The notes beneath the pieces were generated by a model. It was not told the origin of the DNA and made no database searches. It saw only the letters and a list, made by a program, of their open reading frames with translations. The position numbers and the translations under genes were made by a program. Positions 51,606 through 59,845 of a stretch of DNA of 64,000 bases are shown piece by piece. Source of the stretch: Chloroflexota bacterium. GTDB lineage: Bacteria; Chloroflexota; Anaerolineae; Aggregatilineales; Phototrophicaceae. How positions within the stretch are numbered: position 1 is the first letter of the stretch; each line of letters begins with the position of its first letter. The stretch lies in NCBI GenBank assembly GCA_016223085.1, contig JACRPS010000007.1:23482-87481 (forward strand), read 5' to 3'.

Positions 51606-51872
51606 TTAGATTTTCTTCTCGCCGTCTTTGTCTTCGATTTTCACGCGCTCGATGGCGGCCACGATTTCATCAATGGCCGAATTAAACAGGGCGCGGTAGC
51701 CCTCCACCATCTCTTTGAGCGCCTTTTCACCGTGTTTCTTGAAGCCTTCCGGGATCAGGCTTTCAACCGCTTTGGTGGCTTCAGTAATGGCCTTTTTCTG
51801 GTGATCCACAAACTCGTCGAAGAACTTTTCCGTTTCAACCGTTTCCAGTTCCGTTTTTAAGGTTTCTACCAT
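51606..51872 (-). CDS. Small helical phasin-like protein
   Basis: About 88 residues (115 if read from an upstream TTG), almost entirely charged amphipathic helix: ETEKFFDEFVDHQKKAITEA, then HGEKALKEMVEGYRALFNSA. This resembles phasins, which coat storage granules, but no signature residue proves it. Two ribosome sites are visible: AAGGAGGAGA 8 bases before the chosen ATG, and AGGAGGG before the TTG at 51953, which would add a Lys-rich 27-residue extension. A hairpin and a Rex/CRP-like operator lie upstream and a strong terminator downstream, so it is a monocistronic, tightly controlled gene. It neighbours a wax ester synthase/DGAT, supporting a granule role. Confidence 0.7.
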   Translation of the reverse strand: MVETLKTELETVETEKFFDEFVDHQKKAITEATKAVESLIPEGFKKHGEKALKEMVEGYRALFNSAIDEIVAAIERVKIEDKDGEKKI

Positions 51873-51967
51873 TTTGGAAGTCTCCTCCTTCTTCGCCTTT
51901 CTGGCCTGAATCTTCACTCCATTGGTGACTGCCATAGTCGTTTGACGCGACAACTGCGCCAGCCCTC

Positions 51968-52023
51968 CTTTCGCAGCAGAAAGAAGTATTTATTCTCACA
52001 TTAACGATCTTCTGCTACGAAAG
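51968..52023. promoter_or_regulatory. Long inverted repeat at the phasin-like gene leader
   Basis: CTTTCGCAGCAGAA (51968-51981) pairs with TTCTGCTACGAAAG (52010-52023) in 13 of 14 positions. The left arm touches the first ribosome site (51963-51969), so folding of the leader mRNA could hide it and favour the downstream start. Confidence 0.5.
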
Positions 52024-52047
52024 ATAGTGTGGGAAATCAGGCAAACC

Positions 52048-52065
52048 ATGTGACAAATTTCACAA
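52048..52065. promoter_or_regulatory. Second Rex/CRP-type operator, upstream of the phasin-like gene
   Basis: ATGTGACAAATTTCACAA differs from the hydrogenase operator at 35379-35396 by only two bases, matches Rex at 12 of 14 defined positions and CRP (TGTGA-N6-TCACA) at all ten. It lies 95-112 bases before the upstream start codon of the phasin-like gene. Confidence 0.7.
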
Positions 52066-52132
52066 GACAGAATATCGTAATCCCGATATACTTTTTTACC
52101 CGGTATGTCCCCACTACCTGCTGCTGCAACGG

Positions 52133-54442
52133 TCACGAAATCGCCTGCGCGCTGTGAATCAGCTCCTGCGCCGACTGCGTAAACGGCAGCAGCCGGGTGA
52201 TTGAACCCTTCTTCAGCCGCAGCTTGCCGCGCATAATCATCACCAGCGGCTGCGCCCGCCCACCCAGCACATCCATCCAGGTGGCATAATCGCCCTCGAT
52301 TACAAACGCCGACAGCCTGTCCGCCTCGTGCGGCTGGATGCTTTTTGCCGCCCGGCACACGCCTTTGTGCAAATCAAGCCAGACCGCCGAATCACGCGGG
52401 AAGCCGTGACGAGGCGATGCCTTCATGATAAACGACAGCGCGCCCGCTTCCCACCGGGTTGAAGCGTTGTGATAGCCTTTATTATTATTGATCGCCTCGT
52501 GGTAGGCCTGCGCCCACTCCTCGGAAAACAGCTTCGGTTTTTCTGGCGGGTTTGAGGTAGCAGGCGGTGCTTCCACTGCCGGCGCAGCTACCGCCGGAAC
52601 GGGCTGACCGACAGCGCCGTTGGCGGACGATGCTTCACCCGCCGGGTCGGCAGCAGGCATAGCCGCCAGTTCCGGTTGCGGCGCAAAACCGTTTGACCGT
52701 TCCTCACTCACAGGAGACACAGTGACCGGCGTGACTTGCGGCGACTCAACAGGCATAATGTCAGCAGCACGCTCAACCAACTCGGTCGCTGCGACCGGCG
52801 TAAGGGCAGGCCGGGTCGCGTCGTTATCATTGGTTGTCACAGCGGGTTGGGACACTGCGTCTGCCACGACTGCCGGCGCTGCGACCGGCTCGGTCATCGT
52901 CTCACCCTCTGCTGGCTGCGCCTCGGCGGTGGGAGCAGGTTTTGGCTCAACCGGCTGTGCTTCAACCACCGGCGCGGCTTTGGCCTCCCCTGGTGGCGTT
53001 ACCTTGCTCTCGGCAGCGATTGGCTCCATTTGCGGCACTTTGGCGGCGGTGCGCAGCGCGTAATAGGAATCTTTCAGGTTTTTGGCGAGTTCGGTCACGT
53101 CCGGCACGATACCCGCGTCCGCCACCAGCGTCATGCTGATCTTCTGGTTATAACTGGTAATGACACACGCCAATCCCATGGATGGATTCAGCGGGAAATA
53201 ACCGTAGGAGTGCAGCATCTGATGCCCCAGCAGATAAATGGGAATCTGCGGCCCGGTGACATTGGTACACCAGGTATGCGCCAGCAGTGAAAACGCCACC
53301 GGCGCGGCCTGCCAGATCAGCGGCTGGGCCAGCGATGGCATCAGCGACGGAAACGTCAGTACCAGGTCCAGCCCTTTGGACAGCGACGAGTTTTTCATCA
53401 CGCTGGTATACTCCGCCACCCGCCGCAACCGTTCCAGGGGGTCGCTCACGCCAAAGGGGATGTCAATCGGCAGCACGGAGATGCGGTTGCCAAAATCGCC
53501 TTTTTCTTCCTCCTGGCGCATACTCACCGGCACCAGCGCGCGCAGGAACGTCTGGCTGGTCTTTTCGCCCAGGTCGCGGATGTAGCGTTCGACCGCCATG
53601 CCGAGGAGCGTCAGCATCACGTCGTTCACCGAGGCGTTCGCAGCAGCCCGAATCGCGCGCACTTCTGCCAGCGAAAACTCGGCCCAGCCCAGCGTCATCC
53701 TGCCGGTATTTTTGCCGTTGATCGGCAGCTTGCTGATCGGCTTCAGGTTGTCGTTCAGCAGGTAGGCCATCCCGATAAAGGCTTTGCGCCGTTTCTCTTT
53801 GTCGGCCAGCACCGAACCGAGAGACAGGACATCCGAGCCAACCTTTCGTAGCATATTAAATTTGTGCGGAATGTCGCGCTTGACTGACTCGACGATCAAC
53901 TGGCCGGTGCTGGGCAGGTACGGCGGGTCATAGACCGGCTTTTTCGGGTTGGCAACCGCTTCCGGTGACACGTCCAGCAGCAGCGTAAACAGTTCAACGG
54001 CGGCCAGGCCATCCACCATGCAGTGGTGAATCTTAAAAAAGACGCCGGTGCGGTCGCCCTCCAGCCCTTCGATCAGGTAAATTTCCCACAGCGGCTTGCT
54101 GCGGTCGAGTTTGCCAGATACCAGATGCCCGGCCAGTTCGCGAAGCTGTTCGTCCGTCCCCGGCTGCTCTAGCGTCATCCGAAAGACGTGGTTGCCGACG
54201 TAGAAATCCGGGTCAAAGGCCCACATCGGCTGGCCGAGATTCAGCGGCGCTTGAATCACCTTCTGCTGGTACAGTGGAATCTGGTAGATGCGCGCCTCGA
54301 TCAGTTTCAGGAATGCATCAAACGCGATTTTGCCTTCAAAAACGGTCATCGCACCGATATTCATGGGCGTTTCCGGCGTATCCACCATGTAAAAAGCGGT
54401 GTCCACCGGACCAAGAAACTGCATGTGTTTTCCCTGTTTCAT
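52133..54442 (-). CDS. Wax ester synthase/diacylglycerol acyltransferase fused to an SCP2 domain
   Basis: Makes triacylglycerol or wax esters from acyl-CoA. Residues 1-470 are a full WS/DGAT: MQFLGPVDTAFYMVDTPETP at the N-terminus, active-site HHCMVDG at 139-145 and the C-terminal family segments LRALVPVSMRQEEEKGDFGN and NVTGPQIPIYLLGHQM. Residues 470-634 are a Pro/Ala/Val/Glu-rich linker of low complexity. Residues 635-769 look like an SCP2/sterol-carrier domain: WLDLHKGVCRAAKSIQPHEA, then LVMIMRGKLRLKKGSI and the closing FTQSAQELI. Standard WS/DGATs have 450-480 residues, so the tether and lipid-binding domain are extra. An ATG six codons later (54424) is an equal start candidate. It follows the patatin gene by 21 bases. 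Confidence 0.9.
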   Translation of the reverse strand: MKQGKHMQFLGPVDTAFYMVDTPETPMNIGAMTVFEGKIAFDAFLKLIEARIYQIPLYQQKVIQAPLNLGQPMWAFDPDFYVGNHVFRMTLEQPGTDEQLRELAGHLVSGKLDRSKPLWEIYLIEGLEGDRTGVFFKIHHCMVDGLAAVELFTLLLDVSPEAVANPKKPVYDPPYLPSTGQLIVESVKRDIPHKFNMLRKVGSDVLSLGSVLADKEKRRKAFIGMAYLLNDNLKPISKLPINGKNTGRMTLGWAEFSLAEVRAIRAAANASVNDVMLTLLGMAVERYIRDLGEKTSQTFLRALVPVSMRQEEEKGDFGNRISVLPIDIPFGVSDPLERLRRVAEYTSVMKNSSLSKGLDLVLTFPSLMPSLAQPLIWQAAPVAFSLLAHTWCTNVTGPQIPIYLLGHQMLHSYGYFPLNPSMGLACVITSYNQKISMTLVADAGIVPDVTELAKNLKDSYYALRTAAKVPQMEPIAAESKVTPPGEAKAAPVVEAQPVEPKPAPTAEAQPAEGETMTEPVAAPAVVADAVSQPAVTTNDNDATRPALTPVAATELVERAADIMPVESPQVTPVTVSPVSEERSNGFAPQPELAAMPAADPAGEASSANGAVGQPVPAVAAPAVEAPPATSNPPEKPKLFSEEWAQAYHEAINNNKGYHNASTRWEAGALSFIMKASPRHGFPRDSAVWLDLHKGVCRAAKSIQPHEADRLSAFVIEGDYATWMDVLGGRAQPLVMIMRGKLRLKKGSITRLLPFTQSAQELIHSAQAIS

Positions 54443-54463
54443 CGCGTTTAACCTTCCCTACCA

Positions 54464-55507
54464 TTAAACGGGCGTTTTATTCAGTGCCTTAAACGCGGCA
54501 ATCTCGCCGCAGTGGATGATTCGTTTCTGCACATCGGGGCTGAAGGAAAATTCCGGCGCGCTGAAGAATTCGCTGTCCTCCGGGTCTGGCTGAATCCAGA
54601 TAATCTCTTTCTCCGGGTTCTGCTGTTCGTAGATGCGCCGCCAGATGGCAATCCGTTCGCTGAAGATAACCGACGTGGACTGTTTGACGATGTTCAGCCA
54701 GCCCATATCGCGCACGCTGCCTTCGTCGCCCAGATACAGCGGCTGGTAGGTGTGTGACACCACCACCTTATCCGCCAGTTGCACGCCGATGTCTGCCGAC
54801 AGCGTCTGTTTGATTTCGCCATCCACGAAATATTTACCGTTGATGCGCACCGGCTCAAACATACCGGGAATGCAGGTTGAAGCCCGCACCGCCTTGTGAA
54901 TCGGCACGTTGGTCATAAACCAGTTTTCGCCGTCCTCAAACTCATACCGTCCGTTAAACACGCCGCGCATCCGGCAGTCCAGACAGGTTGCCACGACATA
55001 CAGGTCAATGTCGGTGTGGGCAAAATCGGCAGATGGCAGCAGCGATTTAAACAGGTTTTCCAGCGCAATCGCGTCGAAGAAGCCGGTCACGTGGGACTGG
55101 CTGTCAATCAGGCGGTCAATCGCCTCTGCTACCAGATCGCGGTTGTATAGTACTGGCAGCGACGCCAGAAACCGCAGACCGGCATATCCCGTTAAAATGG
55201 CCTGCCAGGCGATGTCCTGGTACTTGGGTTTAAACAGCATGGTTGAGGTCAGCGTCCGTACCCAGGTGTCAAACTTCGGCAGGTACACCTGTTTCTGGTA
55301 CAGTGACGCCAGCAGGTTATCCACCGTCGCGCCGGAGGCCACAAACGCGCCGATCACCGCGCCGGCGCTGGTGCCGACAATTGAGGAGATGTTTTCCGGC
55401 TGTAAAACTTTTAATACACCCAGATGAAAGTAAAAGGCTTTGGTCGCGCCGCCGCTGAGCACCAGTGACACGCCCGGCTTTTTTTGAAGCTGCGGAATCT
55501 CGCGCAT
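54464..55507 (-). CDS. Patatin-like phospholipase
   Basis: Acyl hydrolase with a Ser-Asp dyad. The 347 residues have the oxyanion loop SGGATKA at 18-24, nucleophile Ser47 in GTSAG, and Asp229 in VDGE. No signal peptide. The Gly-rich loop differs slightly from the typical GGGxRG (GGATKA), as in some lipid-droplet lipases. It precedes the WS/DGAT gene in the same transcript, so it may release fatty acids from, or supply them to, stored lipid. The upstream region has the small palindrome TGTTA-TTG-TAACA (55546-55558), of unknown meaning. Confidence 0.9.
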   Translation of the reverse strand: MREIPQLQKKPGVSLVLSGGATKAFYFHLGVLKVLQPENISSIVGTSAGAVIGAFVASGATVDNLLASLYQKQVYLPKFDTWVRTLTSTMLFKPKYQDIAWQAILTGYAGLRFLASLPVLYNRDLVAEAIDRLIDSQSHVTGFFDAIALENLFKSLLPSADFAHTDIDLYVVATCLDCRMRGVFNGRYEFEDGENWFMTNVPIHKAVRASTCIPGMFEPVRINGKYFVDGEIKQTLSADIGVQLADKVVVSHTYQPLYLGDEGSVRDMGWLNIVKQSTSVIFSERIAIWRRIYEQQNPEKEIIWIQPDPEDSEFFSAPEFSFSPDVQKRIIHCGEIAAFKALNKTPV

Positions 55508-55768
55508 GGTCGCTCCCCAAATTTATTCATATCCCAATTTTATCCTGTTATTGTAACATGCGTTTAGGGCTATGCGGCACACCATTTCCAGCCACATATC
55601 CTGTTTTCAGGACGGACTTCATCAGCAACCGCCCAAAACGGGTTGTCTACCGGATACTCGTCGGGCAGCAACCGGCAAAATCCGATATGATTAACGTAAG
55701 GCAAGTGTTGGTTGCGTGTTTGGTCTGCTATGGTTGCTGACTGCATAGCATCAAAAGGCAGGTGAATC

Positions 55769-57472
55769 ATGAAGGTCCTGCGCGGCATCGTCCTGATCGT
55801 TGCGCTCCTGCTGGCGCTGGTCTACCGGCTGCGCCGCCAGTTTCTTGCGCTGGCGCTGCGGCTGCCACCGGTTCACTATAAGGTGCGCATGGAAGAAGCT
55901 CTGCGCATTCCCATGCCGGACGGATTGACGCTGGCCGCCGACCATTATTACCCTACCATCCCCGGCAACTTCCCCACCGTGTTAATTCGCTCCCCTTACG
56001 GGCGCGGCAAAAAGGCCGGCGCCTTTGGGCTGCTGCTCACCTTTTCCGCCCACCGCTTTGCCGAACGCGGTTATCACGTACTGGTGCAGGACACACGCGG
56101 ACGCTTTGACTCCGATGGCGACTTCGACCCCTACTTCAACGAACGCGCCGACGGGCTGGCGACGTTGGACTGGCTGAAAACGCAGCCCTGGTTTAACGGC
56201 GTGGTTGGTCTGTGGGGCGGCAGTTACCTGGGCATCGTCCAGTGGGTGATCGCCGACGCACCGGAAGTTAGGGCCATGGTGCCCGCGATCACCGGCTCGC
56301 AGTTGCAGATGGTGGTCTACCCCGATGGCGCGGTGGACCTCAGTCTGGCGATGCGCTGGATGGCCTACTTCCAGGCGCTCGACAACGGTAAAAATCTGCT
56401 GCACGGAATGCGGCTGCTATCCCAGGTGGAACGCACCATCGCGCCGGCCTTCACCGCACTGCCCATCGTTGAAGGCGATGCGCTGGCGTTGGGCGAGCCA
56501 GTTGAGTTCTATCGGAAGTGGCTGGAACACGCCAGCCCGGACGATGCCCTGTGGCTGGACGTTCACCAGACCACCCACCCGGAACGTGTCACCGCGCCGG
56601 TGCATTTCATCGGCGGCTGGTATGATTTCTTCCTGCGCGCCCTGCTGGAAGATTACCGCGTCCTGCGTGCTGCCGGGCGAACACCCTACTTAACCATCGG
56701 CCCCTGGCATCACTTCAGCGAGATCATCAGCCTGCAGGAGTTGCGGGAAGGCATTCCCTGGTTTGATGCTCATCTGAAGGGTGATGCGCGGCGGCTGCGC
56801 CCCAACCCGGTACGCATTTACGTGATGGGCGCCAACGAATGGCGCGACCTGGACGACTGGCCCCTGCCGGCCCAGCCCACCCTGTATTACCTGCACGCCC
56901 GCCAGCGGCTTGACGTGCTGCCACCGAAGGCTGCCGAAGGCGTGGACAACTACATTTACAACCCGGCCAACCCCACCCAGGCGCTGGGTGGCACGCAGTT
57001 CAGCCCGTTTGCCGGCCCGCGTGACAACCGCCGGCTGGAAGCCCGCCCTGACGTGCTGACGTATACCTCGCCGCCGCTGGTCGAACCACTGGAGATCATC
57101 GGCGCAGTGCAGATGCAGCTTTACGCCAAATCCAGCCTCGACCATACCGATTTTTTCGCCCGGCTGTGCGATGTGTACCCGGACGGGCGCTCGATTAACG
57201 TCTGCGACGGCCTGTTCCGCGTTGAACCTGGCAAGGGCGCGCCCCAGCCGGATGGCAGCCTGTGTATCGAGATAGATATGTGGGCGACAGCATATCACTT
57301 CCGCCCAGGCCACCGGCTGCGGGTGCAGGTGTCCAGCGGGGCACATCCACGCTGGAATCGCAACCTGGGCACCGGTGAGGATTTTATCAGCGGCGCAACC
57401 CTGAAAACGGCAATCCAGACCATCTACCATGACGCCGATCACCCCTCGGCGCTGGTGATGCCAGTTGTTTAG
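55769..57472 (+). CDS. CocE/NonD-family serine hydrolase with N-terminal membrane segment
   Basis: An alpha/beta-hydrolase of the X-Pro dipeptidyl-peptidase (S15) family. The 567 residues start with a hydrophobic anchor (VLRGIVLIVALLLALVY), then DHYYPTIPGNFPTVLIRSPYG, RGYHVLVQDTRGRFDSDG, nucleophile Ser in GLWGGSYLGIVQW near residue 152, Asp in FIGGWYDFFL near 290 and His in IGPWHH near 314. The C-terminal jelly-roll begins near residue 400 (TYTSPPLVEPLEIIGAV). Substrates of this family are esters and amides; the natural one is unknown. It is divergent from the patatin gene across a 261-base region in which I see only the palindrome noted there. Confidence 0.88.
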   Translation: MKVLRGIVLIVALLLALVYRLRRQFLALALRLPPVHYKVRMEEALRIPMPDGLTLAADHYYPTIPGNFPTVLIRSPYGRGKKAGAFGLLLTFSAHRFAERGYHVLVQDTRGRFDSDGDFDPYFNERADGLATLDWLKTQPWFNGVVGLWGGSYLGIVQWVIADAPEVRAMVPAITGSQLQMVVYPDGAVDLSLAMRWMAYFQALDNGKNLLHGMRLLSQVERTIAPAFTALPIVEGDALALGEPVEFYRKWLEHASPDDALWLDVHQTTHPERVTAPVHFIGGWYDFFLRALLEDYRVLRAAGRTPYLTIGPWHHFSEIISLQELREGIPWFDAHLKGDARRLRPNPVRIYVMGANEWRDLDDWPLPAQPTLYYLHARQRLDVLPPKAAEGVDNYIYNPANPTQALGGTQFSPFAGPRDNRRLEARPDVLTYTSPPLVEPLEIIGAVQMQLYAKSSLDHTDFFARLCDVYPDGRSINVCDGLFRVEPGKGAPQPDGSLCIEIDMWATAYHFRPGHRLRVQVSSGAHPRWNRNLGTGEDFISGATLKTAIQTIYHDADHPSALVMPVV

Positions 57473-57479
57473 CCAGGAC

Positions 57480-57508
57480 GCAGGGATATGGCGGCGCCAT
57501 GTCCCTCC
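57480..57508. repeat. Dispersed GTAGGG-type palindrome, degenerate copy
   Basis: GCAGGGATATGGC pairs with GCCATGTCCCTCC with two mismatches around GGC. It lies eight bases after the CocE-family gene. Confidence 0.65.
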
Positions 57509-57581
57509 GTTGGTGTTCGCTCCCTCTCGGCAGTATAATCAGCCGTAGCTTCCTACCCGATCACCCAAAGCGAGGTCTTAT

Positions 57582-58517
57582 ATGGCGGTTGAATTTGGTC
57601 TGGTGCTGGTGGAACGTCAGCCCCGGGGGCCACAAAACGCCTGGTTGGAGAATCTGGAACGAGTCCTGCCGCCGCTGGGCGGCCACTTCCGCAGCCTATG
57701 GATGACCGATCATCTGTTCTGGGAGGACTGGTACACGCTCGAAGTCTGGACCGTCCTCAGCTATCTTGCGGCGCGCTGGTCGAACTTCCAGGTGGGTTCG
57801 ATGGTGATGTGCCAGAGCTACCGCAACCCGGCGCTGCTGGCGAAGATGGCGGCATCGCTGCAAGTTCTGAGCAACGGGCGGCTGCTGCTGGGCGTGGGCG
57901 CAGGCTGGAAGGAAGACGAATATCGCAGCTACGGCTATCCCTTCCCTTCCCCCGCCACACGCATCGAGCAGCTTGAAGACACGCTGGAAATCATCAACCG
58001 GTTGTGGAAAGAACCGGGTAAAGTCACCTATCACGGCAAACATTACCGAGTCGAAAACGCCTACTGTGAACCCAAGCCCGATCCCCTGCCTCCGCTGATC
58101 GTCGGTGGCGGTGGTAACAAGACGATGATGCTGGCCGCGCGGTACGCCGACTGGTGGAACGTCTCTGATAAAAACTACCCCACCTACAGCGGTATGGTCA
58201 GCACCCTCAAACAGCATTGTGAAACGATTGGCCGCGACCCCCTCAGCATCCGGCTGACGTGGTTTGGTCGCATTGCGCTGGGCAAGACCGAAGCCGAAGC
58301 GCAGGCACTAGGCGCAACCGACCTGATGAAGTGGACGCGCGATAATGCCTTTGTCGGCACACCGCAGCAGGTGGTGGAGCAAATGCTGCCGTTTGTGGAT
58401 TTGGGTGTAGACTATTTTATGCTCGACGTGCTAGGTATTGCCAACCCCGACATTCAGGGGATGCTGCTGGAAGACGTATTGCCCTACGTGAAAGGCAAGC
58501 CGGTTGGCATCAACTAG
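57582..58517 (+). CDS. LLM-class flavin-dependent oxidoreductase (F420-type)
   Basis: A 311-residue luciferase-like TIM-barrel enzyme. FGLVLVERQPRG at the start, SLWMTDHLFWED near residue 40, GRLLLGVGAGWKEDEYRSYG near 100 and RIEQLEDTLEIINRLW near 130 are hallmarks of F420-dependent LLM oxidoreductases such as glucose-6-phosphate dehydrogenase relatives and MSMEG-type reductases. FMN use cannot be excluded. Substrate unknown. GAGG lies 10 bases before the ATG. Confidence 0.9.
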   Translation: MAVEFGLVLVERQPRGPQNAWLENLERVLPPLGGHFRSLWMTDHLFWEDWYTLEVWTVLSYLAARWSNFQVGSMVMCQSYRNPALLAKMAASLQVLSNGRLLLGVGAGWKEDEYRSYGYPFPSPATRIEQLEDTLEIINRLWKEPGKVTYHGKHYRVENAYCEPKPDPLPPLIVGGGGNKTMMLAARYADWWNVSDKNYPTYSGMVSTLKQHCETIGRDPLSIRLTWFGRIALGKTEAEAQALGATDLMKWTRDNAFVGTPQQVVEQMLPFVDLGVDYFMLDVLGIANPDIQGMLLEDVLPYVKGKPVGIN

Positions 58518-58579
58518 CCGCCGCGCACGGCTCTAGGCATCCCGCGTGATGCGGGCGTATAATAGCAACATCGTCATCT

Positions 58580-58606
58580 GTAGGGGCGACCTGTTGGTCG
58601 CCCCTA
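58580..58606. repeat. Dispersed GTAGGGGC-type palindrome
   Basis: Arms GTAGGGGCGACC and GGTCGCCCCTA around loop TGTT. Arms are the same as in the copy at 34362. It lies 22 bases before the MFS start codon, in its leader. Confidence 0.9.
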
Positions 58607-58627
58607 ACCCTCTCCTTAAATTTTGCT

Positions 58628-59800
58628 ATGCAATCCTTCATCCGCACCCGCTTCACCTGGCTGGCATATTTCACGCTCGGCTACTATTCGTTTTTGCAGG
58701 CGACGCTCGGCCCCATGATCCCCTTCCTGCGCGCCGAACTCGAACTCAACTACACGCTGGCCGGGCTGCATCTCAGCGCCTTTGCGCTGGGCATGTTTAT
58801 CGCCGGCGCGACGGGCGACCGGGTGGTGCGCCGCTGGAGACGCACGCCGGTGTTCTGGTTTGCCGGTACAGGCATGGCCGCCGGCGCGCTGCTGCTGGCG
58901 CTGTCGCGCCAGGTCGGGCTGACCATCGGCAGCAGTTTTGTGATGGGCGTGATCGGCACCTACCTGCTGGTGATTATCCAGGCGGCGCTGTCCGACCAGT
59001 ACGGCAACCGCCGCGCCATCGCGCTGACCGAATCCAACGTGTTTGCCAGCGCCGGGGCAACACTGGCGCCGCTGCTGATCGGCCTCGGTTTTGCGCTTGG
59101 CCGGGGCTGGCGGGCGGCACTATACGCGGGCGTGGTGGTCTGGGGGCTGATGTGGCTCATCTCGCGCCATGTGACCGCGCCGGAAGGCAGCACCCCAATC
59201 ACCGTGTCCAACGCGCCAAAAACCCCCCTTCCCCGCGCCTACTGGGCGTACTGGGTGGTGCTGTTCCTGGGTGTTTCGATTGAATGGTGCGTGGTGTTCT
59301 GGGCGGCAGATTATCTGGAAAAGGTGGTCGGTTTGAACAAGGATACCGCCGCCACTGCCAGCAGCGTGGTTTTTATCGCCGCCGTGCTGGCGCGCGCCGC
59401 CTTCAGCCGCCTGACCTGGCGTTTCCCCAGCCGCTGGCTGCTGCTGGTGGCGATGGCTTTCGCCGCCGTTGGCTTCCCGCTGTTCTGGCTGGGACAGCTT
59501 CCGGCACTCAATCTGGCGGGGTTGTTTATCTGCGGGCTGGGAACTTCCAACCTGTTTCCGCTGTCACTCTCGAGCGCCACCAGCACCGCCGCCAGCCAGA
59601 TCAACCGCGCCAGTTCGCGCATTTCGATGGGGTCGGGGCTGGCGATGCTGCTTACGCCGCAGTTGCTCGGTATGATGGCCGACCAGATCGGCATTCAGAA
59701 TGCTTTCGCGCTGGTACTGCCGCTGCTGGCGGTCGCCGCCACTGTTACCTTTGTCACCAACCGGCGCACCTCTCCACAACTGCTACCCTCGGAATCGTAG
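58628..59800 (+). CDS. Major facilitator superfamily transporter
   Basis: A 390-residue permease with 12 predicted helices in two halves. MFS signatures: ATGDRVVRRWRRTPVFW between helices 2 and 3 (the D-R-x-x-R-R loop) and RLTWRFPSRWLLLV at the matching place in the second half. Direction and substrate are not evident. The ribosome site is poor. The stop codon TAG lies inside the palindrome at 59797-59826, so this repeat supplies the end of the gene. Confidence 0.9.
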   Translation: MQSFIRTRFTWLAYFTLGYYSFLQATLGPMIPFLRAELELNYTLAGLHLSAFALGMFIAGATGDRVVRRWRRTPVFWFAGTGMAAGALLLALSRQVGLTIGSSFVMGVIGTYLLVIIQAALSDQYGNRRAIALTESNVFASAGATLAPLLIGLGFALGRGWRAALYAGVVVWGLMWLISRHVTAPEGSTPITVSNAPKTPLPRAYWAYWVVLFLGVSIEWCVVFWAADYLEKVVGLNKDTAATASSVVFIAAVLARAAFSRLTWRFPSRWLLLVAMAFAAVGFPLFWLGQLPALNLAGLFICGLGTSNLFPLSLSSATSTAASQINRASSRISMGSGLAMLLTPQLLGMMADQIGIQNAFALVLPLLAVAATVTFVTNRRTSPQLLPSES

Positions 59801-59826
59801 GGGCGGGTTTAGAAACCCGCCCCTAC
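59797..59826. repeat. Dispersed GTAGGGGC-type palindrome providing the MFS stop codon
   Basis: Perfect 14-base arms GTAGGGGCGGGTTT and AAACCCGCCCCTAC around AG. Its first four bases GTAG supply the TAG stop of the MFS gene. The core equals the copy at 39997. It lies between convergent genes. Confidence 0.92.
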
Positions 59827-59845
59827 TACCAGCCAAAGACCACTG

